Assembly (NCBI RefSeq): GCF_000317145.1
Contig: NC_019697.1
Location: forward strand, 3,196,385-3,260,384
Direction of reading: 5' to 3'
Source: Chamaesiphon minutus PCC 6605
GTDB lineage: Bacteria > Cyanobacteriota > Cyanobacteriia > Cyanobacteriales > Chamaesiphonaceae
DNA length: 64,000 nt
The notes under the pieces were generated by a model. That model saw only the letters and a list, made by a program, of their open reading frames with translations, did no database searches and was not told where the DNA came from. The translations under genes and the position numbers were made by a program. Positions 36,128-43,975 of the stretch are shown piece after piece (within the stretch, counting starts at the first letter, position 1; the number at the start of each line of letters is the position of its first letter).

Positions 36128-36288
36128 AAAATTAGAGACTATTAATTAATGGGTATTAAAGATATGACTAGAACCCAATAGTTGTTGAATATTGCTCGAT
36201 TTGAAGCTATCGCTACGAAGTAACGCTCTCAATAACATTCCCAGCGTTGCGACTATTTATCTACGATCGCGTACTTATGAAGATAAAT

Positions 36289-37182
36289 TTAGTAAACTTT
36301 TCGCCGAGAAAGAAGCCGAGCGAAGATACTGATCGATAAAATCAGTAATACAATGAGCAACGCAGCTACCCACGCTAACTTTTGCTGGTTGGGGTAAGGA
36401 GAAATCGCAAAGTTGTAGATAAGAACTGACAGAGTGGCGGTCGGCTCCCATAGCCCCTTTATATCATACTGGTTAAATAGAGCGGTAAATAAAAGTGGTG
36501 CTGTTTCTCCAGCAGCTCTGGCGATCGCTAGCGTCACGCCTGTCGCCACAAATGGTAGAGCAGCAGGCAATACGATCTGAGTTACTGTTTGAAAATTGGT
36601 AGCACCGATCCCTACAGCCGCCAGCCGAGTAGCTTTGGGAACCGATTTGAGTCCTTCCTCAGATGTCCGAATAATAGTAGGCAACATTAGTACGGATAGA
36701 GCCGCCCCACCAGCTACTGCCGAAAAACCGCCCGTGAGTAACACGACGATCCCATAAGCAAATAAACCAGCAATAATCGAGGGTACGCCGCTGAGGACGT
36801 TGGTGCAAAACCTGACAAGTTGAGAGATCCAGTTACCCTGTCCGAACTCAACTGTATAAATTGCAGCTAATACGCCGAAGGGTATACTTATTATAGCCCC
36901 GATCGCACAGGTGAGCAGGGTACCGACGATCGCGTTTCTAAAGCCACCGCCCTGCATTCCTGCCGCAGGCGGTAGCTCGGTAAAGATTGCTGGTGAAAAG
37001 CCGCCGAGTCCATTGGTAATGACCATGAACAGAATTGAAGCCAGCGGAATGATGGAGATTGCGACACAGGCAAATACCAATCCGGTCATCACCTTACCAA
37101 AGAGCTGGCGACTGGGAGATACTCCAAACTGGTTATTATCGGGTCGATCGGTAGTAGATAGTTGAGAAGATACGGGAATCAT
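36289..37182 (-). CDS. pstA: Phosphate ABC transporter permease PstA
   Basis: 297 residues with six membrane helices (first near 28-55, MTGLVFACVAISIIPLASILFMVI). The permease loop reads VPKATRLAAVGIGATNFQTVTQIVLPAALP, and AIARAAGETAPLLFTALFNQ is a PstA hallmark. It forms the phosphate channel together with PstC. The N-terminus before the first helix is longer than in E. coli PstA by only a few residues. It lies 180 bp downstream of pstC; a hairpin in that gap could reduce distal expression. Confidence 0.94.
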   Translation of the reverse strand: MIPVSSQLSTTDRPDNNQFGVSPSRQLFGKVMTGLVFACVAISIIPLASILFMVITNGLGGFSPAIFTELPPAAGMQGGGFRNAIVGTLLTCAIGAIISIPFGVLAAIYTVEFGQGNWISQLVRFCTNVLSGVPSIIAGLFAYGIVVLLTGGFSAVAGGAALSVLMLPTIIRTSEEGLKSVPKATRLAAVGIGATNFQTVTQIVLPAALPFVATGVTLAIARAAGETAPLLFTALFNQYDIKGLWEPTATLSVLIYNFAISPYPNQQKLAWVAALLIVLLILSISIFARLLSRRKVY

Positions 37183-37311
37183 AAGTTTCGCCTACACAAC
37201 AGCAACATTAAGAGTTAAGGATGAGGGTTTAGGCTGAGAAGAAGGTGGAAAAGTCTTATTTATCATTGTCTCGTGCTATTGAGGCTGCAATAGGGTTTCC
37301 TAAATAAAGAG

Positions 37312-37347
37312 CGACCCGATGAGATTTTAAATCCTCAATTCGGGTCG
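37312..37347 (-). promoter_or_regulatory. Hairpin between pstC and pstA
   Basis: CGACCCGA (37312-37319) pairs with TCGGGTCG (37340-37347), with an inner TGAG/CTCA pairing and no strong T-run. It may be an attenuating or mRNA-stabilising structure inside the operon. Confidence 0.5.
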
Positions 37348-37362
37348 ATCGATTTATGCTAG

Positions 37363-38352
37363 TTACTCAACTTGCTGAAAGCGACTGACAAGTGCTTGTG
37401 CGAGCATGTTGACCACCAAAGTTAAGACCATCAAAATCAACGCTTCATAAAACAGCGATGACTTCTGAAGTCCGCTGGCTTCGCCAAACTGGTTGGCAAT
37501 CAGCGATGATAGTGTCGATGCAGGCGACAACCAGGAGATATTGACCTTATTCGCATTCCCAACTAGCATCGTCAAGGCCATCGTCTCGCCTAAAGCGCGC
37601 CCGAGTGCCAACATGATCGAACCGATAATTCCTGAAAGTGCCGCTGGCAGCAACACTCGCGTGATGGTTTCCCACCGCGTCGCACCCAATCCGTAGGCTC
37701 CTTGACGGAGTTTTGGGGGTAAGGAGTTGAGTGTATCGCGGGAGATGGCAATAATCGTTGGTAAAATCATGATTGCCAGGACGATCGATGCACCAAAAAG
37801 CTGACGTCCGCTCGGCTCGGTTGAGAAAATGGGAATCCAGCCAAGGTAATTGTGCAGTGCTTGAAACAAGGGCTTGAGTGCTGGCAAGAACACAAATAAT
37901 CCCCACAAACCGTACACTACGCTAGGTACTGCGGCTAGTAGTTCGATCGTAAAGGCGATCGGTTGGAGGATCTGTAGTTTCAAAAAGTTTTCAGTCAAGA
38001 AAATCGCCACTCCAACTCCCAAAGGCACGGCAAATAGCAGTGCGATGATAGAACTGAGTACGGTACCGTAGATATGCGGCAGTGCGCCATAAACACCACC
38101 GACACCCGTAGTCGGATCGACATTTTTATTCGGGTCCCAAGTACTATCTGTCAAAAATCCCAAGCCAAACTTCTGAATCGCAGGCAAGGCAATGACAAAC
38201 AGAGAGTAGGCGATCCACATCAGGATCAGCCCCACTGAAACCGCCAGTCCCAGTGTCAGCCACTGGAAACTTCGATCGACCGTTCGCACTAATTTGAAAT
38301 TAGTAGATGATTCTAATAATGTTTCTTTGGGAGCTGGAGAATTTGAAGTCAT
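37363..38352 (-). CDS. pstC: Phosphate ABC transporter permease PstC
   Basis: 329 residues with six membrane helices. Family motifs: FLTDSTWDPNKNVDPTTGVG, GALPHIYGTVLSSIIALLFAVPLGVGVAIFL, the ATPase-contact loop LPPKLRQGAYGLGATRWETITRVLLPAALSG and GRALGETMALTMLVGN. It pairs with PstA. Only 5 bp separate it from pstS, so both are surely on one transcript. Start MTSNSPAPKETLLESSTNFKLVRTVDRSF. Confidence 0.95.
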   Translation of the reverse strand: MTSNSPAPKETLLESSTNFKLVRTVDRSFQWLTLGLAVSVGLILMWIAYSLFVIALPAIQKFGLGFLTDSTWDPNKNVDPTTGVGGVYGALPHIYGTVLSSIIALLFAVPLGVGVAIFLTENFLKLQILQPIAFTIELLAAVPSVVYGLWGLFVFLPALKPLFQALHNYLGWIPIFSTEPSGRQLFGASIVLAIMILPTIIAISRDTLNSLPPKLRQGAYGLGATRWETITRVLLPAALSGIIGSIMLALGRALGETMALTMLVGNANKVNISWLSPASTLSSLIANQFGEASGLQKSSLFYEALILMVLTLVVNMLAQALVSRFQQVE

Positions 38353-38357
38353 GAGGT

Positions 38358-39527
38358 TTATTTCGCCTTATTGAGTTCTGCCTTGACCTTCGTAACTAGA
38401 TCGGCTTCTAATGGAATATAGCCTAGCTCTATAGCTGCGGCTTTGCCTGTAGTTAACGCCCATTCGATCGTGCTTTTCAATGCTGTTTGTTTGGCAGCAT
38501 CTTTGGGTTGTGGATAGAGTAGCAACCAAGTCAGACCGGAAATCGGGTAAGCTTTAGGATTGGCAGAATCTGGTACTGTCAAAGCCAGATCTGCTGGCAC
38601 TGTTTGACCGACAAATGCTTCAGCACCAGCTTCGGGCGATGGTACGATGATTTGGCCTGATTTATTTTCGATCGCGGCCATTGTCAGCGCGGTTTCTTTC
38701 CCATACGAATACTCTACATAACCGATCGAATTAGGCGTTTGTTTGACCTGAGCGGCGACACCTTCATTGCCCTTGGCACCAGTACCAGCAGGCCAAGATA
38801 CGGACTTGTTAGCACCTGCCGTCCAGACGCCAGGACAAGCCGCTTTGAGGTGAGTCGTAAACTGAAAAGTCGTACCGCTACCATCGGAACGATGGACGAA
38901 TTGAATGGCTTGGTCTGGTAGTTTTGCACCCGCATTGGTTTTGGCGATCGCCGGATCGTTCCATTTGGTAATTTTACCAGCAGCAATCCCACAATATGCA
39001 GCGCGAGACAGTTTTAAATCCTTCACCCCTTCTATGTTGTAAGCAAATACCACACTACCGCCAGTCATCGGGATCTGAATTGGTTCGGCACCATATTTGG
39101 TCTTAAACTTAGCGCGTTCTTCTGCCTTCAGTGGTGCGTCCGTCGCCCCAAAATCTACTGTACCTGCCAAAAATTGTTCGACACCAGCACCACTACCGAC
39201 GGATTGATAACTGATTTGAGTGCCAGGATTGGCTTTATTGTAGTCATTAAACCAGCGTTGGTATAAAGGAGCTGGGAATGATGCTCCAGCACCACTGAGC
39301 GCAGAACTACTCCCACCACCAGCCGCAGGTGCTGGCGTTGATGTTCCGCCTGTGGGTGGGGTCGCTACATCGGGACTAGTGGGGGTACAAGCCGACATGC
39401 TCATTCCAATCGTCAGCGCGATCGGAATGAGCATGTAACGCGACCTATCAGTAGCTTTGGTAATATAATTGGCACGACGCTCTTGTTTAGAGGTTTCACC
39501 AATGAGTTGGTTGAGATCGATCTTCAT
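38358..39527 (-). CDS. pstS: Phosphate-binding lipoprotein/periplasmic protein
   Basis: 389 residues from ATG 39527, preceded by a strong GAGGAG site 4 bp upstream; an upstream TTG (39539) is in frame but overlaps that site. The N-terminus is unusual, with 30 polar residues (MKIDLNQLIGETSKQERRAN) before the hydrophobic export signal MLIPIALTIGMSMSACTP, which has a lipobox-like SMSAC. After a Thr/Pro/Gly linker the binding domain shows LSGAGASFPAPLYQRWFNDYNK, YQSVGSGAGVEQFLAGTVDFGATDAPL, VHRSDGSGTTFQFTTHL and NSIGYVEYSYG, which cradle phosphate. It delivers phosphate to PstCA in the periplasm. Confidence 0.95.
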   Translation of the reverse strand: MKIDLNQLIGETSKQERRANYITKATDRSRYMLIPIALTIGMSMSACTPTSPDVATPPTGGTSTPAPAAGGGSSSALSGAGASFPAPLYQRWFNDYNKANPGTQISYQSVGSGAGVEQFLAGTVDFGATDAPLKAEERAKFKTKYGAEPIQIPMTGGSVVFAYNIEGVKDLKLSRAAYCGIAAGKITKWNDPAIAKTNAGAKLPDQAIQFVHRSDGSGTTFQFTTHLKAACPGVWTAGANKSVSWPAGTGAKGNEGVAAQVKQTPNSIGYVEYSYGKETALTMAAIENKSGQIIVPSPEAGAEAFVGQTVPADLALTVPDSANPKAYPISGLTWLLLYPQPKDAAKQTALKSTIEWALTTGKAAAIELGYIPLEADLVTKVKAELNKAK

Positions 39528-39539
39528 ACTACTCCTCAA

Positions 39540-40045
39540 GATTTGTTACGGTCTAAGATTTCTCACACTATATCCGCTCCAAACCGAGTAAATTTATTAC
39601 TCGCACCCAATTTATTAGGTGCCTGTAAAGGTTTTGGTTAGCGGAGAATGTCACAGTACTAAAATTAGATTCAAAATTTAGTACTAGCTTAATTCTATTG
39701 AAAATATGTCAATCGAGAATAACTTTTGGTTAACGATAGGTTAAGGTTTATCTTTACTTTTCGTTAACCAATCTGACGCATAGGGCTGTCATCATAACTA
39801 CCGATTGGTGCTCAAAGATAGACCAAGCTACTCCCTAACCGATAATAGCTTTATCTGGCAATTATACGCCTAGCCAATTGGCCGATTTAACGATCGGAAT
39901 TGACTGCTGAATCTAGTTTATTTGAGTCAGATTGCTAGGTACCGCAGCCAGACAAAAAATATCTGTAACGATTAAAGAAAGATCGTTACAGACTCTCAAC
40001 AGTTTGACTTATTAGTTAACGAACATCGCTCCGATGTTCGTTAAC
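39540..40045. other. Intergenic region upstream of pstS (506 bp)
   Basis: It holds the pstS promoter and Pho-box-like site. At 39964-39988 TCTGTAACGAT and ATCGTTACAGA form an 11 bp hairpin, and at 40018-40044 GTTAACGAACATCG and CGATGTTCGTTAAC form a perfect 14 bp dyad that is probably the terminator of the next gene. No coding region is seen. Confidence 0.55.
39727..39745 (-). promoter_or_regulatory. Pho-box-like site upstream of pstS
   Basis: On the minus strand it reads CTTAACCT-ATC-GTTAACCA, two 8 bp units at 11 bp spacing, close to the cyanobacterial PhoB (SphR) site of CTTAACCT repeats. A further TTAAC occurs at 39763-39767 on the same face. It is about 200 bp upstream of the pstS start, a fitting distance for activation under low phosphate. 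Confidence 0.7.
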
Positions 40046-40966
40046 TTAAGTATCGACTCGATAGTATTCTTTGCTCGCTACAGAATAGCCCCACCCAATA
40101 CCGTCAGGATCGCGATTGCGCGTCCAGTCGGTGAAATTTGGTTCGCTCCGTCGCTTATAAACAGTACTAGAATGCACGTCTAAGCGTTTAGCCAGATCGG
40201 ATTGGAGGATCGTGACTAGCGGCGCAGTGGCTGAGGGAGTTGGCTCTAATGAGATCGCCACTGGTTCTGGCTCCACATGTTCGGAGACAATGGGAGTAGA
40301 TGGGGCGAGCTCTTGGGGCAGATCGTCACTAGCGGTTTCGGTGGGGGCAACAGAGGCAATCTCTTGGGGTAGATCCGCAGGTAGATCGGGTATTGCCACT
40401 GATGGCGTTGCTAGTTCGGGAGTGGGAGCCGATGCCGTTGGCATGGCAATCGTCACAGTTGCAGCAGGTGTAGCTGCTGACTGGACTACTGTTTCGACAA
40501 CAGATGTAGCAGGCTGAGATTGAAAAGCCACGACTGGAGTTGTCGCTGGCATTAGTTCTGGTAACTCGACCTCACTGTCGTCCAGAATGCTGCCAAGAGT
40601 ACTAATTGAGACAAAATAATAAACTTGACCTCGATCGGGATGTAGTCGGCTACTAGTGCCAAATTCGTGGGCTTTGGCAGCCAAATACCGTTTGGCAACC
40701 GACCCAGGAATATTTGCTTTGACAGAGAGATCGAGTGGGGTAATTTCACCGCGATATTGGACGATCGATTGTTGAAAAACTGGATCGATCGATCGCACAG
40801 TCTTCGACCATTCGTAATTTTGCCAGATATTTCCACTAGCGATGAGCACAGTCACGCCCAAAATTATCGGCCACGCTATAAATAGCGCAGACATTGCTAG
40901 TGCTGCTGGTAGCAGAATCAGCAGAAACCCTGTGGCACTTTTTGTATTTACAGCTCTTTCAGGCAT
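40046..40966 (-). CDS. Uncharacterised membrane-anchored protein with HTH-like ends
   Basis: 306 residues, family not recognised. Residues 11-45 form one or two membrane helices (GFLLILLPAALAMSALFIAWPIILG..). About 70-125 looks like a winged-helix fold (YRGEITPLDLSVKANIPGSVAKRYLAAKAHEF ... GQVYYFVS). About 130-245 is a low-complexity Pro/Thr/Ala/Val linker. The C-terminal 55 residues (LQSDLAKRLDVHSSTVYKRRSEPNFTDWTRNRDPDG..GWGY) look like a second helix-turn-helix. It would be an inner-membrane protein with cytosolic putative DNA- or protein-binding ends. It stands alone, upstream of the pst operon but separated by about 500 bp and a terminator-like dyad. Confidence 0.7.
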   Translation of the reverse strand: MPERAVNTKSATGFLLILLPAALAMSALFIAWPIILGVTVLIASGNIWQNYEWSKTVRSIDPVFQQSIVQYRGEITPLDLSVKANIPGSVAKRYLAAKAHEFGTSSRLHPDRGQVYYFVSISTLGSILDDSEVELPELMPATTPVVAFQSQPATSVVETVVQSAATPAATVTIAMPTASAPTPELATPSVAIPDLPADLPQEIASVAPTETASDDLPQELAPSTPIVSEHVEPEPVAISLEPTPSATAPLVTILQSDLAKRLDVHSSTVYKRRSEPNFTDWTRNRDPDGIGWGYSVASKEYYRVDT

Positions 40967-41135
40967 TTGCCCTATTGTTTTTTTAACTTAATGCTAAATT
41001 ATTTTAGTCGATCGCACCGCTTTTTAGCGCATACTTTTTTGTATTGGCACCGATTGGTTACTTCCGCTCCAGCAATAATAGTTTTTTAGGATGAAGCGGA
41101 TCGAAAAGCGATCGCTTTTGGGAGATATCTTTCGG

Positions 41136-41882
41136 CTATTTATAATTAACAATCCCCGCAAAATCACCAGCAGCAAGACTCGCACCGCCAACTAGCACGC
41201 CATCGATTTGGGGTTGCGCCATGATTTCGTCAATGTTACTCGGCTTGACCGATCCTCCGTATTGAATGGTGACCTGGGGATCGCTGAGACGATCGCGAAT
41301 AATGCCAATGACACGATTGGCTTCGATCGCTTCACAGGTTTCGCCAGTGCCGATCGCCCAAATTGGCTCGTAGGCAATGACCAAGCGACGGAGATCCACC
41401 CCTTCCAGACCCCGATCTAGCTGCGCGAAGATTGTTTGTTCGACTGCGCCAGCATCCCGCTGTTGCTTAGTCTCACCCACGCACAAAATTGGAATCAAAC
41501 CACCATTTTGAGCGGCTTTGAGGCGGAGATTTACTGTTTCATCAGTTTCTCCAAAATACTGACGGCGTTCGCTATGTCCGACAATGACGTATCTAACACC
41601 CATTTCTGTCAACATACTGGCCGAAATTTCGCCCGTATAAGCTCCACAATCTTCCCAATGAACATTTTGGGCACCTAGCCGGATTCGGTTGCCGTGCAGG
41701 CTCTTATTAACTATTGTTAAATCTGTAAATGGCACGCACAAAACTACTTCGCGGTCTTCCGGCACATTGTCAATTTCAGGAATAAATTCCATCAAAAACT
41801 CAGCGGCTTCACCCTGAGTTTTATACATTTTCCAATTACCAGCAATAATTACTTTACGCACAATCTCAATCATCTTCCTCAT
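41136..41882 (-). CDS. tpiA: Triosephosphate isomerase
   Basis: Interconverts dihydroxyacetone phosphate and glyceraldehyde 3-phosphate in glycolysis and the Calvin cycle. 248 residues with [11 protein letters not shown] (substrate Lys), [28 protein letters not shown] (catalytic His), [13 protein letters not shown] (catalytic Glu) and [13 protein letters not shown]. The first Met gives [15 protein letters not shown]; family members usually begin at the position of the internal VRKVII (a GTG at 41861), so the first seven residues may not be translated. Length and motifs are complete. It is monocistronic. Confidence 0.96.
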   Translation of the reverse strand: MRKMIEIVRKVIIAGNWKMYKTQGEAAEFLMEFIPEIDNVPEDREVVLCVPFTDLTIVNKSLHGNRIRLGAQNVHWEDCGAYTGEISASMLTEMGVRYVIVGHSERRQYFGETDETVNLRLKAAQNGGLIPILCVGETKQQRDAGAVEQTIFAQLDRGLEGVDLRRLVIAYEPIWAIGTGETCEAIEANRVIGIIRDRLSDPQVTIQYGGSVKPSNIDEIMAQPQIDGVLVGGASLAAGDFAGIVNYK

Positions 41883-41917
41883 CGGTTCGTTCTCTATATT
41901 CCCATGGATTGGTGACT

Positions 41918-42091
41918 AGGGGAGTGGGGGACGGAGGGAGTGGGGGACGAGGAGACGGGGAGACGAGGAGATGGGGAGACGAGGAACTGGGTGCATGTTA
42001 TTCTCAATCCAAAATCCAAAATCCTGTCTTGTCTCGCTCAATCTGGAGGGAACCTCCAGAGCGCGAGCCGCAAAATCCAAAATCCAAAATC
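41918..42091. repeat. GGGGAGACGAGGAG repeats and a hairpin repeat set inside AAAATCC repeats
   Basis: 41918-41988 is a GA-rich low-complexity array (GGGGGACGAGGAGACGGGGA units). 42006-42023 and 42070-42092 are runs of AAAATCC heptamers; between them (42024-42072) sits a CTGTCTTGTC-type hairpin repeat (CTGGAGG-GA-ACCTCCAG), as if it had inserted into the heptamer array. The short ORFs across this stretch are repeat products. Confidence 0.7.
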
Positions 42092-42265
42092 CTACCGCCT
42101 AACCCCTAAAAATACTGCCAACGCGATCGAGGGTAAAAAGACGGCAATTAGGACGATCCCCGTGGTAGGCGTGGGTGCAATGAGAGTACCGAGGTAGTTA
42201 ATCGCGATCGAGATCGCGACAGATGGTAATAACATTTTAAGTAATAGTCCGATTTGGTCTGGCAC
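42092..42265 (-). CDS. Small hydrophobic protein, 57 residues
   Basis: A short open frame from GTG 42265 to TAG 42092 encodes MPDQIGLLLKMLLPSVAISI, then a stretch with PTPTTGIVLIAVFLPSIALAVFLG, ending VRR. Two hydrophobic segments separated by a Pro/Thr turn suggest a small membrane hairpin protein. It is divergent from lpxD (24 bp between starts), and its last codons run into the AAAATCC repeat. I cannot name a family; codon pattern and membrane-like composition favour a real gene, but a homology check is needed. Confidence 0.5.
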   Translation of the reverse strand: MPDQIGLLLKMLLPSVAISIAINYLGTLIAPTPTTGIVLIAVFLPSIALAVFLGVRR

Positions 42266-42289
42266 TAACTAATCTTTATCCCCGAATTA

Positions 42290-43327
42290 ATGATGCAATT
42301 TAGCGAACTGATAATTAAACTAGGGTCTGCGGTGACGGCAAGTAGTTTCGATCGCGATCGCCAGCTCGATCCCATTTTAACTGGCTTGGCACCGATCGAG
42401 GCAGCCACAGCGGGGACGATTAGCTATATCGAAGGCGATAAGTTTGCCAAATTTGTCGGGAGTACGGCGGCGAGTGCTTTGGTGTTGCCGATGAATGAGA
42501 CGATTCAAGCACAGGCTAGCGACAGAGGAATTGCTTGGATTGCCACCAAAGAGCCACGATTGTTATTTGCCCAAGTTATCAAAGTATTTTATCAACCGTT
42601 TAAATTGCCTGTGGGCGTGCATCCTAGCGCGATCGTCGAGATGGGCGTTGAGTTAGGCGAGAATGTGTCGATCGGTGCCCATACAGTCATTCAAGCTGGG
42701 GTAAAAATTGGGAATGATGTAACGATTCACCCTAATGTGGTCGTCTATCCTGACGTCCAGATCGGCGATCGCACGATCTTACATGCCAACTGTACCATTC
42801 ACGAACGGGTCAGACTTGGTAACGATTGCGTCATCCACAGTGGGGCGGCAATCGGCGCAGAGGGCTTTGGATTCGTGCCAACCGCCACAGGCTGGTTCAA
42901 GATGGAACAGGCAGGTTATACGGTCTTAGAGGACGGTGTGGAGATCGGTTGCAATAGTACTGTCGATCGACCAGCCATGGGCGAAACGCGAATTGGTCGA
43001 GATACAAAGCTAGATAATTTAGTGCATGTCGGACATGGTTGTCAGATCGGCTCTAATTGCGCGATAGCGGCTCAGGTGGGTTTGGCTGGCGGCGTCAAGG
43101 TGGGCAATGGTGTGTTACTAGCTGGACAGGTTGGCGTTGCCAATCAGGTAACCATAGGCGATCGAGCGATCGCTTCATCGAAGACGGGGATTCACAGTAA
43201 TGTCGATCCGGGTGAAATTGTTTCGGGGTATCCCGCTGTTTCCCACAAACTCTGGCTCAAAACTGCGGCGATCGTCAATCGTCTTCCCGAAATGTATCAA
43301 TTTTTCAAACAAAGCCAGCGTAATTAA
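42290..43327 (+). CDS. lpxD: UDP-3-O-acylglucosamine N-acyltransferase
   Basis: Third step of lipid A synthesis: adds a hydroxyacyl chain from ACP to the 2-amino group. 345 residues; an N-terminal uridine-binding domain (to about 105, ending FYQPFKLPVGVHPSAIVE) is followed by left-handed beta-helix hexapeptide repeats from about 106 to 310 (VELGENVSIGAHTVIQAGVKIGN and so on). GYTVLEDGVEIGCNSTVDR and LDNLVHVGHGCQIGSNCAIAAQVGLAG contain the catalytic His region, HVGHG. The C-terminal helix NRLPEMYQFFKQ is standard. Start MMQFSELIIKLGSAV; either Met is possible. Confidence 0.95.
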   Translation: MMQFSELIIKLGSAVTASSFDRDRQLDPILTGLAPIEAATAGTISYIEGDKFAKFVGSTAASALVLPMNETIQAQASDRGIAWIATKEPRLLFAQVIKVFYQPFKLPVGVHPSAIVEMGVELGENVSIGAHTVIQAGVKIGNDVTIHPNVVVYPDVQIGDRTILHANCTIHERVRLGNDCVIHSGAAIGAEGFGFVPTATGWFKMEQAGYTVLEDGVEIGCNSTVDRPAMGETRIGRDTKLDNLVHVGHGCQIGSNCAIAAQVGLAGGVKVGNGVLLAGQVGVANQVTIGDRAIASSKTGIHSNVDPGEIVSGYPAVSHKLWLKTAAIVNRLPEMYQFFKQSQRN

Positions 43328-43975
43328 TCCACCGATTTTCGCGACTCAGTGCGACTGCCAATCTGTTTTCGATCTCAATTTTTATTGATAAATAAATGCT
43401 GAGTGAAGAATCAAGAAAGTAGCTTTGTGCAAGAGAATCGATAGTTTCAGAGTGAAAATAAGTAAAGATATTCAAATATTCGGATTGTAATGGCTGCCAT
43501 GACTAATGAAGCATGATAAGCTACCAATGATGTCAAATTTAGCAACTTTAGTAAAAGTATATATTATCTATCTTTCAATAATTAATACTACTTACTTTTA
43601 GATAGCTACTAGAGCATATTTTTGTTAAGCTTATTCAATGAGCGATTTAGTTGTTTCAAGCTACTAGATCGAAGACAAGCCAAAGAATCCATAACTAGAT
43701 ATTTTCGATCGACATCACAATTTTAACGATAAGTATATTTGGCGACAGCTTTTTTTGGATCTGCAACGCTTTTACACTCGTTGCGCTCGAACAAAACGGA
43801 ACGAAATAAATATTTCGATCTGGCGCAGGCAGCAGTCGAGCCTTACCAGGGCATTAACATGGTAATTCTTTTAGCCATTATATTCTCTGTCATGCGGGAG
43901 CGATCGCCAAGTATGCACGATTGTGTTTGAGCCTCACACGCAGTTCGTAATATTTACAACTTACATAGCAAAGAT
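43328..43975. other. Intergenic, about 650 bp, no supported gene
   Basis: AT-rich. A 63-codon open frame from a TTG at 43739 (LRSNKTERNKYFDLAQAAVE, then GINMVILLAIIFSVM) has one hydrophobic stretch and could be a gene remnant or small protein, but the start is weak and I recognise nothing. No repeats or terminators stand out. Confidence 0.4.
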
